This document shows positions 32,938 through 43,500 of a stretch of DNA of 50,053 nucleotides, piece after piece. Each line of letters begins with the position of its first letter. Position 1 is the first letter of the stretch. The translations under genes and the position numbers were made by a program. The notes beneath the pieces were generated by a model. The model worked only from the letters and a program-made list of their open reading frames with translations. It was not told where the DNA came from and did not search any database. The DNA is from Scatosoma sp045660225 (GTDB taxonomy: Bacteria; Bacillota; Clostridia; Christensenellales; Borkfalkiaceae): positions 1 through 50,053 of the forward strand of contig JAZRDK010000103.1 of the NCBI GenBank assembly GCA_045660225.1, given 5' to 3'.

Positions 32938-35682
32938 ATGAAAGTCTTGAACAAATTGTTTTTGGGCGCAATGGTATTGGCGACGTCGTTTGGCATGTTT
33001 ACGGCTTGTGGCGACGAATTGTCTGATTCCAGCACGCAAGCGCCTACGTCCAGTCAAGCACCCGTTTCAAGTGAATTATCCACTTCAAATGAAACGTCTG
33101 CGTCTAGCGAAGACCCTGCGTCCAGTCAAGCGCCTGCGTCCAGCGAAGACCCTGCGTCCAGCAGTAGTGTAGAAGATTCTTCCGTATGCGAGAGCCATAC
33201 GGGTGGCACGGCGACGTGTAAGACGAAGGCGGTTTGCGAAACTTGTAGCACGCCCTACGGCGAATTTGACGCGACCAACCACGAAAGTACAGAGTTTGCG
33301 TACGTAGATAACGAAGACGGCACGCACGCGAAGAAGAACGCGTGTTGCGGGGCAACGGTGGAAACGGTTGCGCACGTCATCGACGGTTGGGATACGACGG
33401 ACGAAGAATACGATTACGGCAAATGTATTTGTGGTGCAATCGATGAAGATATTGCCTTCAAAAAATCCATTTCCGACGATAGAAAGGAAATGATGGTTGC
33501 AACAACAAACGCATCGATAACGATGACGGGTTGTGACGCATACGCAAGCGTGAAAGAAATCATGGTAGGGGACGTAAGCCTGGGCAACGATATTTCCGCG
33601 CTCGTGTTTGCGGACGAAGACGAGACGACGGTTGACCTTGCAGACAGAACGGACTTGCACGGCGAAACCAACCTTTTGGTTACGGTCGTTGATGAAAACG
33701 ATTACGAACACGTCATTTCCGTCCCCGTGCTTTTAGTAACGGGTACGATTTCCACGACGAAGGAATTCTACGACGCAATCTATCCCGTCAGATATGAAGA
33801 AATCGAAGGCGCGGTAGAAGGGGAAGAACGCACGCTTGAACCCAAGCCCGTTATACGTTCGGGTTACTATAAACTTGCAAATAACATTGAATTTGCTTCT
33901 AACCACGTAAAGGCGCTTGGTAAGGGCTACTATTTAGACTCTGCAAATCCTAACAAAGGCGATTTTGAAGGCACGGTTTCCGCGCGCACCAACGGCTGGT
34001 TTGAAGGTACGCTTGACGGCTGTGAGTATACGGTCTATATTTCCGGCACGTCGTATGGTACGTTCAACTCCTTAAACGGTGCTACGATTAAAAACGTAAA
34101 CTTCGTGGACAACTGGTATTACGGTAGTATCGGCTGGGCTTGCTCTTTCGCATATACGATGGTCGACACCACGCTTGAAAACGTCAACTTCTCTGTTGCC
34201 GTGGCAAGTAGTGCGTACGGTACGGGAGTAGGCGAAAACTTCGGTTATTTGACGTCGAACGTCTTTACGGGTAACACGATTAAGAACGCAACGATTGACT
34301 TTATTTACACGGAAGGAAAGAAGCTTGCCGTCGGCTCGCTGTTTGGTAGCGGTATGGACGACACCAATTCCTTCGACAACGTAAAACTTCTCAACTGCTC
34401 GGGGATTGTAGAGCTTGGCCACAACGGCGACGTTCAGTATAAAGACGCGCCTGGTTTCACGACGCAAGTCTGGCTTGCAACGGATATTCGTTGGAACGAA
34501 ATCCCGCTCTCTGAGAGAACGTTTGATATTTGGCTTACCGACCCGGAAGGTAGCGATGACGACGGTATCCCCGAAAGCGAAACGGTTATCAGCGTTACTT
34601 ACGACGGCGTAAACCTCGGCGACAGCTTGACGATTGACGTAAACGAATTGTTCTCGTTTGCCGACCTTGGCGAACGCACTTTCACGGTTGTTACGCTTTA
34701 CGGAGAAGGTTTGTTTACCACCTACACCGTTCCCGTAACGGTGGTGGAAGGTGGCTTCGAAATCACCGAAGTGACGGCGACGGAAACGCAAGACGTAGAC
34801 CTTTCTTCTTTGACGCCTTCTATCGACGTTTCCGCTTATGTGGAAGGTTATACGGTTAGCGGTATCAACTTTGGCGCATACAGCTTGGGCAACGACGTGA
34901 CGAACCTTGTAATTCCTCAACAAGTAAAAGACGACACGGCGACGCACGGCGCAACCACTTTGACGGTCATCGCGGAACGCGACGACAGCGTGGTGATTGT
35001 TACCGTGCCCGTACTTATGGTAACCAAGGTCATTAAAACGCAGGCAGACTTGAAATCTATCTTCACGTATTCTGCGGATAAACCTGCGGTTTACGGTTAC
35101 TACAAACTCGCAAACGATATCGGTTATTACACCAACGGCAACGACAACGAACTTGTGGAAATGAAAAACAGCAGTTCCTTGCCCGGTAGCTTTGAAGGGG
35201 CGACGGAAGGTTTCCGCGGTACGTTTGACGGGGGCAATTACACGATTTACGGCAAATCCAGTACGCGTGGGTTGTTCGGACAAATCGGTCAAGACGGCGT
35301 AGTGAAAAACGTAACGTTCAAAGATTACTGGTACGGTGGCGCAAACTATAGCGCGTTGATTGCAACGTCGCTTATAGGTGCAACGTTTGAAAACGTAACC
35401 TTTGCACTGTGCGGTGGCAACGATACCACGACGCCGGCGCACAACCTTGGTTGGCTTTCCACGTTGAAAGCGAAGAACTGTACGTTCAAAAACGTAAACT
35501 TCAACACGGGCGCGAAGCAAGTAGCAAGCTTGTTTGGTGGATGTTCGTGGGACGGCTTTACGAACAACACGTTCGCAAGCAGTACGTTGAGCACGGTGGC
35601 GCTTGTGGAAATTGGGCATTATAAGACCCTTGACGCTATTTCTTGCGAAGGCATTGAGGGACTGACGGTAACTATCGGTTAA
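32938..35682 (+). CDS. Large surface lipoprotein with duplicated beta-repeat module, unknown function
   Basis: 914 residues. Signal peptide with lipobox FTAC (Cys24), a Ser/Pro/Glu hexapeptide linker (about 36-77), a Cys-rich segment (75-165, with CESHTGGTATCKTKAVCETC), then two homologous halves. Each half has a beta-sandwich-like start (SLGNDISALVF / SLGNDVTNLVI, then VPVLLVTGTI / VPVLMVTKVI), GYYKLANNI / GYYKLANDI, and beta-helix/GLUG-like turns (GTLDGCEYTVYI, GTFDGGNYTIYG), ending VELGH / VEIGH. No catalytic motif recognised; adhesion or glycan binding on the cell surface is inferred. The module also occurs in the lipoprotein at 45655. SD GGGAG. Confidence 0.82.
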   Translation: MKVLNKLFLGAMVLATSFGMFTACGDELSDSSTQAPTSSQAPVSSELSTSNETSASSEDPASSQAPASSEDPASSSSVEDSSVCESHTGGTATCKTKAVCETCSTPYGEFDATNHESTEFAYVDNEDGTHAKKNACCGATVETVAHVIDGWDTTDEEYDYGKCICGAIDEDIAFKKSISDDRKEMMVATTNASITMTGCDAYASVKEIMVGDVSLGNDISALVFADEDETTVDLADRTDLHGETNLLVTVVDENDYEHVISVPVLLVTGTISTTKEFYDAIYPVRYEEIEGAVEGEERTLEPKPVIRSGYYKLANNIEFASNHVKALGKGYYLDSANPNKGDFEGTVSARTNGWFEGTLDGCEYTVYISGTSYGTFNSLNGATIKNVNFVDNWYYGSIGWACSFAYTMVDTTLENVNFSVAVASSAYGTGVGENFGYLTSNVFTGNTIKNATIDFIYTEGKKLAVGSLFGSGMDDTNSFDNVKLLNCSGIVELGHNGDVQYKDAPGFTTQVWLATDIRWNEIPLSERTFDIWLTDPEGSDDDGIPESETVISVTYDGVNLGDSLTIDVNELFSFADLGERTFTVVTLYGEGLFTTYTVPVTVVEGGFEITEVTATETQDVDLSSLTPSIDVSAYVEGYTVSGINFGAYSLGNDVTNLVIPQQVKDDTATHGATTLTVIAERDDSVVIVTVPVLMVTKVIKTQADLKSIFTYSADKPAVYGYYKLANDIGYYTNGNDNELVEMKNSSSLPGSFEGATEGFRGTFDGGNYTIYGKSSTRGLFGQIGQDGVVKNVTFKDYWYGGANYSALIATSLIGATFENVTFALCGGNDTTTPAHNLGWLSTLKAKNCTFKNVNFNTGAKQVASLFGGCSWDGFTNNTFASSTLSTVALVEIGHYKTLDAISCEGIEGLTVTIG
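33043..33168 (+). repeat. Seven 18-bp coding repeats (hexapeptide linker)
   Basis: Period 18 from 33043 to 33168. The last four units are nearly identical (CCTGCGTCCAGYSAAGMS type); the first three are diverged. They encode PTSSQA, PVSSEL, STSNET, SASSED, PASSQA, PASSED, PASSSS, a flexible stalk after the lipid anchor, and could vary in copy number by slippage. Confidence 0.88.
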
Positions 35683-35741
35683 CGTATCGACTCGGAGCTT
35701 GATGGTGTTTGCGCGCCATCCAACCGAAAAGGGGCTAAAGC

Positions 35742-36656
35742 ATGAAAACGTATACGCCTAAAAACTGGAAAGAGAGAGACCCCGAATTTCACGTCTTTCG
35801 TTGTTCTGTAAGCCACGAGGTCGTCATACACACACACGATTTCATCGAAATCGTCTACGTGCGCGACGGTAGCGCGGTGCAACACATCAACGGCGTGGAA
35901 TACACCGTATCTAGGGGTGACTTACTCTTCTTAAACTACGGGGTGGAACACTCGTTTACACCGATTGACGAATTTATCTATTTCAACGTATCCATTTACC
36001 CTGAAAAGGTAATAGAAGGCAACAGAGAAACCAACACGTCGTTAGGGGTTTTGACTGCCAACGTGTTTAACGGTATTTTCCCTAAAGAAGGATACGGTAA
36101 AATCAGTTTTTACGGTTCTGCGCGCACGGAAATAGAGTCGATTTTAGGTTCGTTACTCAAAGAACAAGAAGGCAATTTGGCTTTCCGTGAAACGGCGCTG
36201 AGCAGTTATATCAGCCTGTTGCTTATGAAAATCGTCCGCAAAGTGTTGGGCGAAATCGACGACGAAGAAGTGTGGCCGGAAATTGCAAAGTACATTGAAG
36301 AAAATCTTGACCAAGACTTGTCTTTGACGACGCTTGCGAATAAGTGTTTCTACAATCCGTCGTACTTTAGCAGAATTTTCAAAGAACGTTATTCCGTACC
36401 ACTTAGCGAATACGTTATGACAAAGCGTATGGAAAGAGCGCGCGAATTGTTAATCACGACGGAGTTTTCCATTGCAACGATTGCCTCGATGGTAGGTTTT
36501 AACAACAAAAGCTTTTTCTACAAAACGTTTTATAAAACGTACAAAAAAACACCGCTTCTATTTAGGAAGGAAGCGATTGAGTGTGGTGGCTTCGGCGGAG
36601 AATCGCATTTTGAAGACCGCGTCCAAAAAAAGAAAAAAAATAAAAAACATATATAA
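35742..36656 (+). CDS. AraC-family transcription regulator
   Basis: 304 residues. Cupin-like N-terminus (VVIHTHDFIEIVYVRDGSAVQHINGVEYTVSRGDLLFLNYGVEH) and C-terminal double helix-turn-helix (LTTLANKCFYNPSYFSRIFKERY and IATIASMVGFNNKSFFYKTFYKTYKKTP). The tail is very basic (VQKKKKNKKH). Starts 60 bases after the lipoprotein gene with AGGGG as SD and is followed 45 bases later by the sugar-binding protein gene, which with the permeases is its probable target. No terminator is visible on either side. Confidence 0.92.
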   Translation: MKTYTPKNWKERDPEFHVFRCSVSHEVVIHTHDFIEIVYVRDGSAVQHINGVEYTVSRGDLLFLNYGVEHSFTPIDEFIYFNVSIYPEKVIEGNRETNTSLGVLTANVFNGIFPKEGYGKISFYGSARTEIESILGSLLKEQEGNLAFRETALSSYISLLLMKIVRKVLGEIDDEEVWPEIAKYIEENLDQDLSLTTLANKCFYNPSYFSRIFKERYSVPLSEYVMTKRMERARELLITTEFSIATIASMVGFNNKSFFYKTFYKTYKKTPLLFRKEAIECGGFGGESHFEDRVQKKKKNKKHI

Positions 36657-36661
36657 GCGCT

Positions 36662-36677
36662 CGAAACGTTCGTTTCG
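36662..36677. promoter_or_regulatory. 16-base perfect palindrome between regulator and binding-protein genes
   Basis: CGAAACG-TT-CGTTTCG lies 5 bases after the AraC gene stop and 23 bases before the next ATG. It could be an operator or a small RNA hairpin; there is no T-run, so it is not a terminator. Role not established. Confidence 0.45.
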
Positions 36678-36700
36678 GCATGACAACGGAGGATTAAAGG

Positions 36701-38440
36701 ATGAAAAAGTCAGCAAAAGCTCTCGCTCTTTTATTAGGTGTAATCACGCTTGGCTCGGCAACTGCTTGTGGGGGTGATGGTGGTGAAAGCGCGGGTGGTC
36801 CAGGTGGTGTAGGCGGTGGCAACTCGAAAGTTACGCAAGTCTTATTTATGGACTACGGTGGCGGTATGGGTAGCGATTGGTTGTACGCAGCCGCTGAACG
36901 TTTTGAAAAGGCGAAGGCAAGCGAATCGTACGAAACGGGCAAGACGGGTGTAGACATTGATATCACCAGCTCGAAGGGTATTCCTTACGACACGATGAGC
37001 ACGACGGGTTATCACGTATTCACGGCAGAAAATACGGCGGACATTTACATGATGGCGTCGAAAGGCGAAATTATGTGCCTTGACGACATCGTGGAAGGTA
37101 TGACGTCGCAAATCGAAGAGGGCGCAAAGGAGCGTTTGAAAGGGCCTGACGGCAAATATTACGCGCTTCCGCACTACGAGTGGTATCCTGGCATTACCTA
37201 CGACGTTGATTTCTTCGACCAAAAGAACTTGTACTTTGCAGACCCTGCGGAAACGATTATCGAAACAAAGGTTAGCAAATACGGTACGGCAAATTTCATT
37301 GCCGACCCGTTGGCAACGAAATCCTGCGGTCCTAACGGCGTGAAGGGTGACTACGACGACGGTTTGCCTTCGTCCGTACAGGAATTCTTCATGCTTTGCG
37401 AGGCAATGAAGGAAGCGGGGCGTGACCCGTTTACCTGGGCAGGCGACTGCTTAGACTACGCGTTCTATTTGACGCACTCGTTTTGGGCTAACCTTGCTGG
37501 TTACGACCAGATGAGCACCGTTTACTCGCACGATTCCAAGGGCGCGCAAATCGTAGAAGTCGTTACGGGTTACACCAACGAAGACTTGTTCTACGCAGGC
37601 TCTGGTATTAAACGTCCCACGACGGAAAAAATTGCGATTACGGCGGACAACGCATACAAAGCGTACGAAATGGCGGCGAGATATTACTCGCTTGCCGTGT
37701 TGCAGGTTATTTACGACAACGGCTACACAAACGCGGATTCCATTAAGGCGGGCGTTTCCAACTTCAACGCGCAAAGCCACTTCATTACCAACAAAAACGG
37801 CGGTATGTTGTTGGATGCGTCGTATTGGTACAACGAAACGGCAAACGACACGGAAAACCTTAAATATTATCAAGACAGAAACCCTGGCGCGCCGGAAAGA
37901 AAGCTCAGCTATATGCCCCTTCCTTCTCAGCTTGAAGGAACGGTTACCGAAGGCAACGGACACAAGAACGTTCTGCTTGACCTTGGTTCTTCGCACTTGT
38001 TTGTAAATAAGCGTGTTGAACTCAACCCTGGTCTTGCGCGTGCAATTAAAGAATTCGTCGCGTTCTTGTATACGGATGCAGAACTGGCTGCGTACACCGA
38101 AACGACGGGCTCTATGCGTCCCATTAAATACACCTTTGACAATACGAAGGCGTACTCCTTCTACAACCGTATGAACGTAATCCGTCAGGCGTCGGACGTT
38201 GTATACGAATCTTCGGCAAGCCCGATTTACAAGAAGAATCTTGGTTATTTCCGTATGATTTGGTCGGGGGCTATCAATCGTCCCGTTATCAACGGCACGG
38301 AAATTTCGAAAGGTTACTACTACGCAATGAGTGAATACGGCACGCAGGGCGGTGTTGATTTCTACAACAGAGCGTCCGCTCGCAATCTTTTTGAGGCAAC
38401 CAAGAAGGCGGAAGCAGGCTGGAGTAAGCTTACCAAATAA
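36701..38440 (+). CDS. ABC-type sugar-binding lipoprotein (LplA-like solute-binding protein)
   Basis: 579 residues. Signal peptide MKKSAKALALLLGVITLGSATAC with lipobox SATAC (Cys23), a Gly-rich linker, then a two-lobe extracellular binding domain (VTQVLFMDYGGGMGSDWLYAAAERFEKA, PDGKYYALPHYEWYPGITYDVDFFDQ, FVAFLYTDAELAAYTETTGSMRPIKY). Length is at the upper end, as in LplA/YtcQ-type proteins for oligosaccharides and peptides. SD GGAGG. Followed by a stem-loop and the two matching permeases, so it is the substrate-capture part of a CUT1-like importer. Confidence 0.9.
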   Translation: MKKSAKALALLLGVITLGSATACGGDGGESAGGPGGVGGGNSKVTQVLFMDYGGGMGSDWLYAAAERFEKAKASESYETGKTGVDIDITSSKGIPYDTMSTTGYHVFTAENTADIYMMASKGEIMCLDDIVEGMTSQIEEGAKERLKGPDGKYYALPHYEWYPGITYDVDFFDQKNLYFADPAETIIETKVSKYGTANFIADPLATKSCGPNGVKGDYDDGLPSSVQEFFMLCEAMKEAGRDPFTWAGDCLDYAFYLTHSFWANLAGYDQMSTVYSHDSKGAQIVEVVTGYTNEDLFYAGSGIKRPTTEKIAITADNAYKAYEMAARYYSLAVLQVIYDNGYTNADSIKAGVSNFNAQSHFITNKNGGMLLDASYWYNETANDTENLKYYQDRNPGAPERKLSYMPLPSQLEGTVTEGNGHKNVLLDLGSSHLFVNKRVELNPGLARAIKEFVAFLYTDAELAAYTETTGSMRPIKYTFDNTKAYSFYNRMNVIRQASDVVYESSASPIYKKNLGYFRMIWSGAINRPVINGTEISKGYYYAMSEYGTQGGVDFYNRASARNLFEATKKAEAGWSKLTK

Positions 38441-38461
38441 ATTTTTACACTAAACATTTAG

Positions 38462-38491
38462 GGAAGCTCTCTTATCATAAGGGAGCTTTCC
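38462..38491 (+). promoter_or_regulatory. Intercistronic stem-loop between binding-protein and permease genes
   Basis: GGAAGCTCTCTTAT, one base, ATAAGGGAGCTTTCC, with one bulge and one G-T pair, no T-run. It lies 21 bases after the binding-protein stop. Such stems are known to protect the upstream mRNA and so raise binding-protein level over permeases. Confidence 0.65.
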
Positions 38492-38513
38492 GTGGATTAA
38501 AAGGAGTATTAGT

Positions 38514-39551
38514 ATGGATACAACCTATTCCAGTTGTTCGGCAATGCCCGCGGAAAACGTGCCTCAATTGCCGACGGCCAAGAAAGGGCGCGCGAGAAAG
38601 AAAAGAAATCGTTTGATTTTCTATTCGATTTGTATTTCTATTCCCGTTTTGCATTTCTTGATTTTCTACGTATACATAAACTTCAACTCTATCGTTATGG
38701 CGTTTCAAAGGTACACGTATATGGACCCGACGCCCCCTGACACTATTTTAGGTACGCCAGGAAAACCTGGCGGTGTCTATTCTGAGCTTGCAGGTTTTGA
38801 CAATTTTGTAGTTGCTTGGAATAATTTTGCAGGCAATACGACGCGACTTTGGAACTCGCTGTTGCATTTCGCCGTAACGGTGGGAATCAGCACGCCCCTT
38901 GCATTGCTGTTTTCTTACTACTTGTATAAGCAGTATTTCTTAAGCGGACTGTTCAAAGTTATTTTGTTCTTGCCTCAAATTCTTTCGGCGCTCGTGCTTG
39001 GGCTTTTGTTTAAGCATATCGTTTCGGACGTATACGGGTACATCGTACTCAGCGCCGGTGGTGTTCCCGCGGGCAACGGCAATCTGTTGCAGGCGGAAAT
39101 GGTTACGCGTTATCTCACCGTCATTGCTTTCAACATTTTGATGGGCTTTGGCGTCAACGTCTTGACGTATACCAGTACAATGGGGGGGATAAGCGACTCG
39201 CTTATTGAATCGGCACAGCTTGACGGTGCAAACAGCTTACAGGAATTTTTCTATATCGTAATTCCTATGTGTTATCCCACCATCATCACGCTGTTTATTG
39301 TCAATCTTTCGCATATCTTCACCAACCAAGCAAACTTGTACACGCTGTACGCGGAAGGCGTAGGGCGTTTGGATACGGTGGGCTATTTCCTGTACGTACA
39401 GGCAAAAGGCTCTCAGCTCTATTACTTGGATGAGTTGCACTTGACCTATCCCGAATTGTCGGCGTACGGTTTGATTTGTACGGCAATTATTCTTCCGATA
39501 ACGATGGTTACCCGTTACTTACTCAATAAGTACGGCCCTAGTGCGGATTAA
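38514..39551 (+). CDS. ABC sugar permease, LplB/UgpA type
   Basis: 345 residues. Cytoplasmic basic N-terminus (KKGRARKKRNR), six hydrophobic helices and the permease coupling motif: DGANSLQEFFYIVIPMCYPTI (EAA loop, near residue 245). The first helix region YINFNSIVMAFQRY is typical of the ABC-A (LplB) half. SD AAAGGAG. Pairs with the YtcP-type permease that follows 14 bases on; no ATPase gene follows. Confidence 0.93.
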   Translation: MDTTYSSCSAMPAENVPQLPTAKKGRARKKRNRLIFYSICISIPVLHFLIFYVYINFNSIVMAFQRYTYMDPTPPDTILGTPGKPGGVYSELAGFDNFVVAWNNFAGNTTRLWNSLLHFAVTVGISTPLALLFSYYLYKQYFLSGLFKVILFLPQILSALVLGLLFKHIVSDVYGYIVLSAGGVPAGNGNLLQAEMVTRYLTVIAFNILMGFGVNVLTYTSTMGGISDSLIESAQLDGANSLQEFFYIVIPMCYPTIITLFIVNLSHIFTNQANLYTLYAEGVGRLDTVGYFLYVQAKGSQLYYLDELHLTYPELSAYGLICTAIILPITMVTRYLLNKYGPSAD

Positions 39552-39565
39552 AGGGGGTGCGTACA

Positions 39566-40573
39566 ATGGCTAAAATGAAAAAGAACAATAAATTAGGCAA
39601 AAGCGCCGTTACGCGTACCGTAATGATTGTGCTTTGCGTCTTTCTCATCATCTATACGCTCAGTTTGTTTTTCTCGCTTATTTGGGGTTTGATGACGTCG
39701 TTTAAGAGTCCTTACGAATTTTCCGACTTGGATTATAGAAACGTTATAGGTTTCCCGTACGGGCCTAATAAAGAGCCCAACACCTTCGGCGAAGGGTTCG
39801 GTCTGTTTGACAACTATCTCAACGTTTTCCGTGGCTTGAAATATACGCGTGTCGAAGTGTTCTTGCAAGGTGGCGTGGAAAAGCAACACGTTGCAAACAA
39901 AGTTACGCTTTTGGGTATGTTCGGCAACACGTTGCTCTATACGATAGGCGGTGCGTTAATTTACGCGTTGATGCCTGCCTTTACCGCATATCTTTGCGCG
40001 AAATACGACGAATTTAAGCTGAGTACAATCCTGTACTTTATCTATATCTTTATGATGTGTATGCCTATCGTCGGCAGTCAACCTGCGGAACTTACCTTCC
40101 TTAGAAACATCGGTATTTACGACACGATTTGGGGCAATTACATCCAAAAGATGACGGGCTCGGGTATGTATTTCTTCGTTTACTTCGCGTATTTTAAGGG
40201 CGTTTCCAACACCTATCGCGAAGCGGCGGAACTCGACGGTGCGTCCCAGCTTACGATTATGATTCGCATCTACGCGCCTTTGGCAATCAAGATGATTTTA
40301 ACCGTGTTCTTGATTCAATTCGTTTCGCTTTGGAACGATTATCAAACTCCGCTTTTGTACTTGCCTACGCATCCTACGTTGGCGTTTGGCGTTTTTGGTC
40401 TTGCCAACAAAAATACCGTCCCTGGTATGGTAGGCGAAGGTACGCTTACGTTCAATGAAACACCCGTGAGAATTTCCGGGTATATGATGTTGGCAGTTCC
40501 CATCACCGTCTTCTTCATCATTTTCAAGGATAAGTTGATGGGCGACGTTTCACTTGGTGGTATCAAGGAATAA
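39566..40573 (+). CDS. ABC sugar permease, YtcP/LplC type
   Basis: 335 residues from the ATG at 39566, chosen over the GTG at 39557 because AAGGGGG lies before it. Six helices, EAA loop AAELDGASQLTIMIRIYAPLA near residue 220, and the typical end (FKDKLMGDVSLGGIKE). Second half of the channel for the binding protein at 36701. Confidence 0.93.
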   Translation: MAKMKKNNKLGKSAVTRTVMIVLCVFLIIYTLSLFFSLIWGLMTSFKSPYEFSDLDYRNVIGFPYGPNKEPNTFGEGFGLFDNYLNVFRGLKYTRVEVFLQGGVEKQHVANKVTLLGMFGNTLLYTIGGALIYALMPAFTAYLCAKYDEFKLSTILYFIYIFMMCMPIVGSQPAELTFLRNIGIYDTIWGNYIQKMTGSGMYFFVYFAYFKGVSNTYREAAELDGASQLTIMIRIYAPLAIKMILTVFLIQFVSLWNDYQTPLLYLPTHPTLAFGVFGLANKNTVPGMVGEGTLTFNETPVRISGYMMLAVPITVFFIIFKDKLMGDVSLGGIKE

Positions 40574-40584
40574 AAGGAAAAATT

Positions 40585-43500
40585 ATGAAAAAAATTAACA
40601 AGAAAATTTTAACGATAGCGTTGACGGGCTTGTGCTTGGTTGGCGCTGGTGTTACGACTGCCGTTGCAATGCCGGGCGACGTGCAAACGGTTTCGGCGGA
40701 AATGATGGATTCCGTCGTTATGAGCGCGTACGTAAAAGGCGCGACGTTCACGATGCCTGCGTCCGTTACGGTAACGGACGGCGAAACGGAATACGAAGCC
40801 ACGGACGGTTACGTCGTATTCCCTAGCGGCAAAGCGTATAAGAAATCTACCTTTGAACTTAACGAGTGTGGTACATACCAAATCGTCTATGAAAAGACGG
40901 TCAACGGGAAACGTTTGGTTGCGTCTAAGCAGTTCACCGTCCGCGAAGGCGTTTACACCGTGGAAACGGCAAATTCCAACGTGTCTTACGGCGAATTAAA
41001 CGAACAGTTCGCAGGGAAATGGGGATATACGGAAGGGTTGCTCATCGACCTTGCGGAAGGGGATACGTTTAGATACAATCAATCTATCAACGTATATAAA
41101 GAAAGCACTTCCGATATTCTTGCGTTCAACTGTATGACGGACGATTTAAGTGTCGGTACGGTGTCGATTCGTTTGACCGATTGCTATGACGAAAGCAATT
41201 ATATGGAAATTCTCTACCTGCGCTTGTACGAAAACGAGTTGTATTTCCGCGCAGGTATTTCCGGACAAACCACGTGCTCCGTTTACAACATCGGTTTACC
41301 CGACGCTTACGTGTATATCGACGATATACAATACTGCGTCTTCCGTAACAGGTCTGGGGCGATGATGCCTGCAAACCGTTCGGCTGCGGTTTTGAAAGGC
41401 TCTCGCGACCCGTACGCCAACAATCTTAAGCTTTCGCTGGACACAAGCAATCTTGAAAAACCCCGTTTGTACGCGTCTACGGACACCGAGCCTAAGACGA
41501 CGCTACTTACCGAATTCAACAACGAAGGCATTTATCCCTATACTTGGGAAGGCTTTACGACGGGCGACGTGTTCTTGTCCATTTCGGCGTCCGGCTTTAC
41601 CTCGCGTGAACTTGCGCCCTTGCAAATCGCATCGATTATGGGTGTTTCGGGCGAGGCTTTGAAACCGAAGGAATACACAGACGTCGACGCGCCTACCGTT
41701 ACGGTAGACGGCAATCGTGCTAGCGTGAAAATCGTACAAGGCGCATCCGTAAAAGTACCTGGCGCAACCGCGAAAGATGTTTCCGGCATCGCTGGGGAAG
41801 TCGACTACACCGTCTACTATGCGTACGGCACGCCCGCACAACGTATGGTGTCCGTTGAAAACGGCTATTTCCTACCCAAATCGTTTGGTGAATACACGGT
41901 TGTCTATACTGCGAGAGACCGTTACGGCAACGTTGGTTACGGCACCTTCGTAATGCACGCGGAAAAAGAGGCGGAAAAGGGCATAGAATTTACCTATGAT
42001 AAGTTGACGAACGTGGTTGCAGGCGACTGGAAAACGCTGAATTCGTATACGGCGGAAGGCTTAAACGGCGACGTTTCCGTGTCTTTGGAAATCGTTGACG
42101 TGGAAGGCAAAGTGACGGCGTATAAACCTACGGATTTGGTGCAATTTACGCGTGCAGGCACGTACACGATACGATATTTGTATAACGACGACGTATACGA
42201 TTACGTAGAATCGTACGAGCTTACGGTTGCAAACGAAAACACCATCAGTTTTGAAACGAACGTTGCCGTCCCGAACTATTTTATCAAGAACGCAACGTAC
42301 ACGATAGAAATGGTCAATGCGTATAAGTATACCGACCAAGCGCCCGCCGTTGTGTCTACGCAAGGCTACGTGGCGTTTGACGGTGGAGAATATAAGTCTT
42401 GCAACCTTGCGGAGTTGAAAATCGACGCTACAAGTACCGTGCAGGTAAAAATTGCCAGCACGGAAAACCCCGACGTCTTCGTTGAATCGGACGTAATCCC
42501 CGTCGTAGACGTAGGATTTGGTGGAAGACTTACCTACGCCAACTATTTCGTTGGCAATTTCGAAAGCCAAGCGACGATTTCTTCTATTCGTTATATGACG
42601 AAGGTTGCGGGTACGTCGACGCTTGATTTTATCAATCCGCTTTCCTTGAATAATTTCTCGTTTAAGTTTGCGTCGGTTGCGGAAACGCCTTTTAAGAACG
42701 TAACGATTACTTTGACCGACTATTACGATCACACGAAGAAAGTGGACGTTTCCTTGTCGCAGGAAGGGGAAAACTTCTATTTTTCCGTCAACGAAAAGAC
42801 AATTCGTTTATCGAAGGCGTACAACAATGGGGAAATACAGTTGGTGCAATACAACGGCTCGCAGTTTTTGCTTAACACGGGGAACGCAATTTCCTACGAT
42901 GCAGGCTTTACGACGGGTAAATGCTTGTTGAGTATCACCTTGCCCAACGCGCAGGTCGGCACGATGATTGACGTATACCAGGTATGCAACCAAGTCATCA
43001 GAAACCTGCTTTCGGACACGGTTGACCCGTTGATTGCCGTACAAGCGTCTTCGCGTATTGCTTACATCGGCGATACGTTCATGGTCGGCGCGCCCGTCGT
43101 CACAGACGTGCTTTCGCCTATCGTCGCTAAAAACGTAACGGTGTCCGTTTATTTCAATGGCAAGCCGATTTCGTCGATAGACGGCGTGCTTATGAATCAA
43201 ATCACCGATTTTACACGCCCCTACGAAATAGAGATTACGGCATACGGCGACTATCTTATCATCTACAATTATACGGATGGCAGAAACCCGATATCGCACA
43301 CGGAAATCGTTAAGGTCATCGACCGCGAAGCGCCTGTTTTGACGTTGTCTACAACCGAACTTACCGTTGCAGTCAACCAAACGGTTAAGATGGAATTGAC
43401 CGCTACCGACAACATTACCAGCTTTGATAAACTGAAATTCTGGTACGCAATCGTAGATGCAAACGGCTTGGTTGTAAAACTTGAGAAAGGCGAATTCGTT

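Noticed and set aside
34072..35619. Long open frame of 515 codons on the minus strand
   Set aside because: It lies antisense to the well-supported lipoprotein gene, has Arg/Val/His-rich composition typical of shadow frames of GNN-rich coding DNA, and has no SD or domain. The similar minus-strand frames at 979-1722, 42808-43947, 45754-46884 and 48223-49401 were rejected for the same reason.
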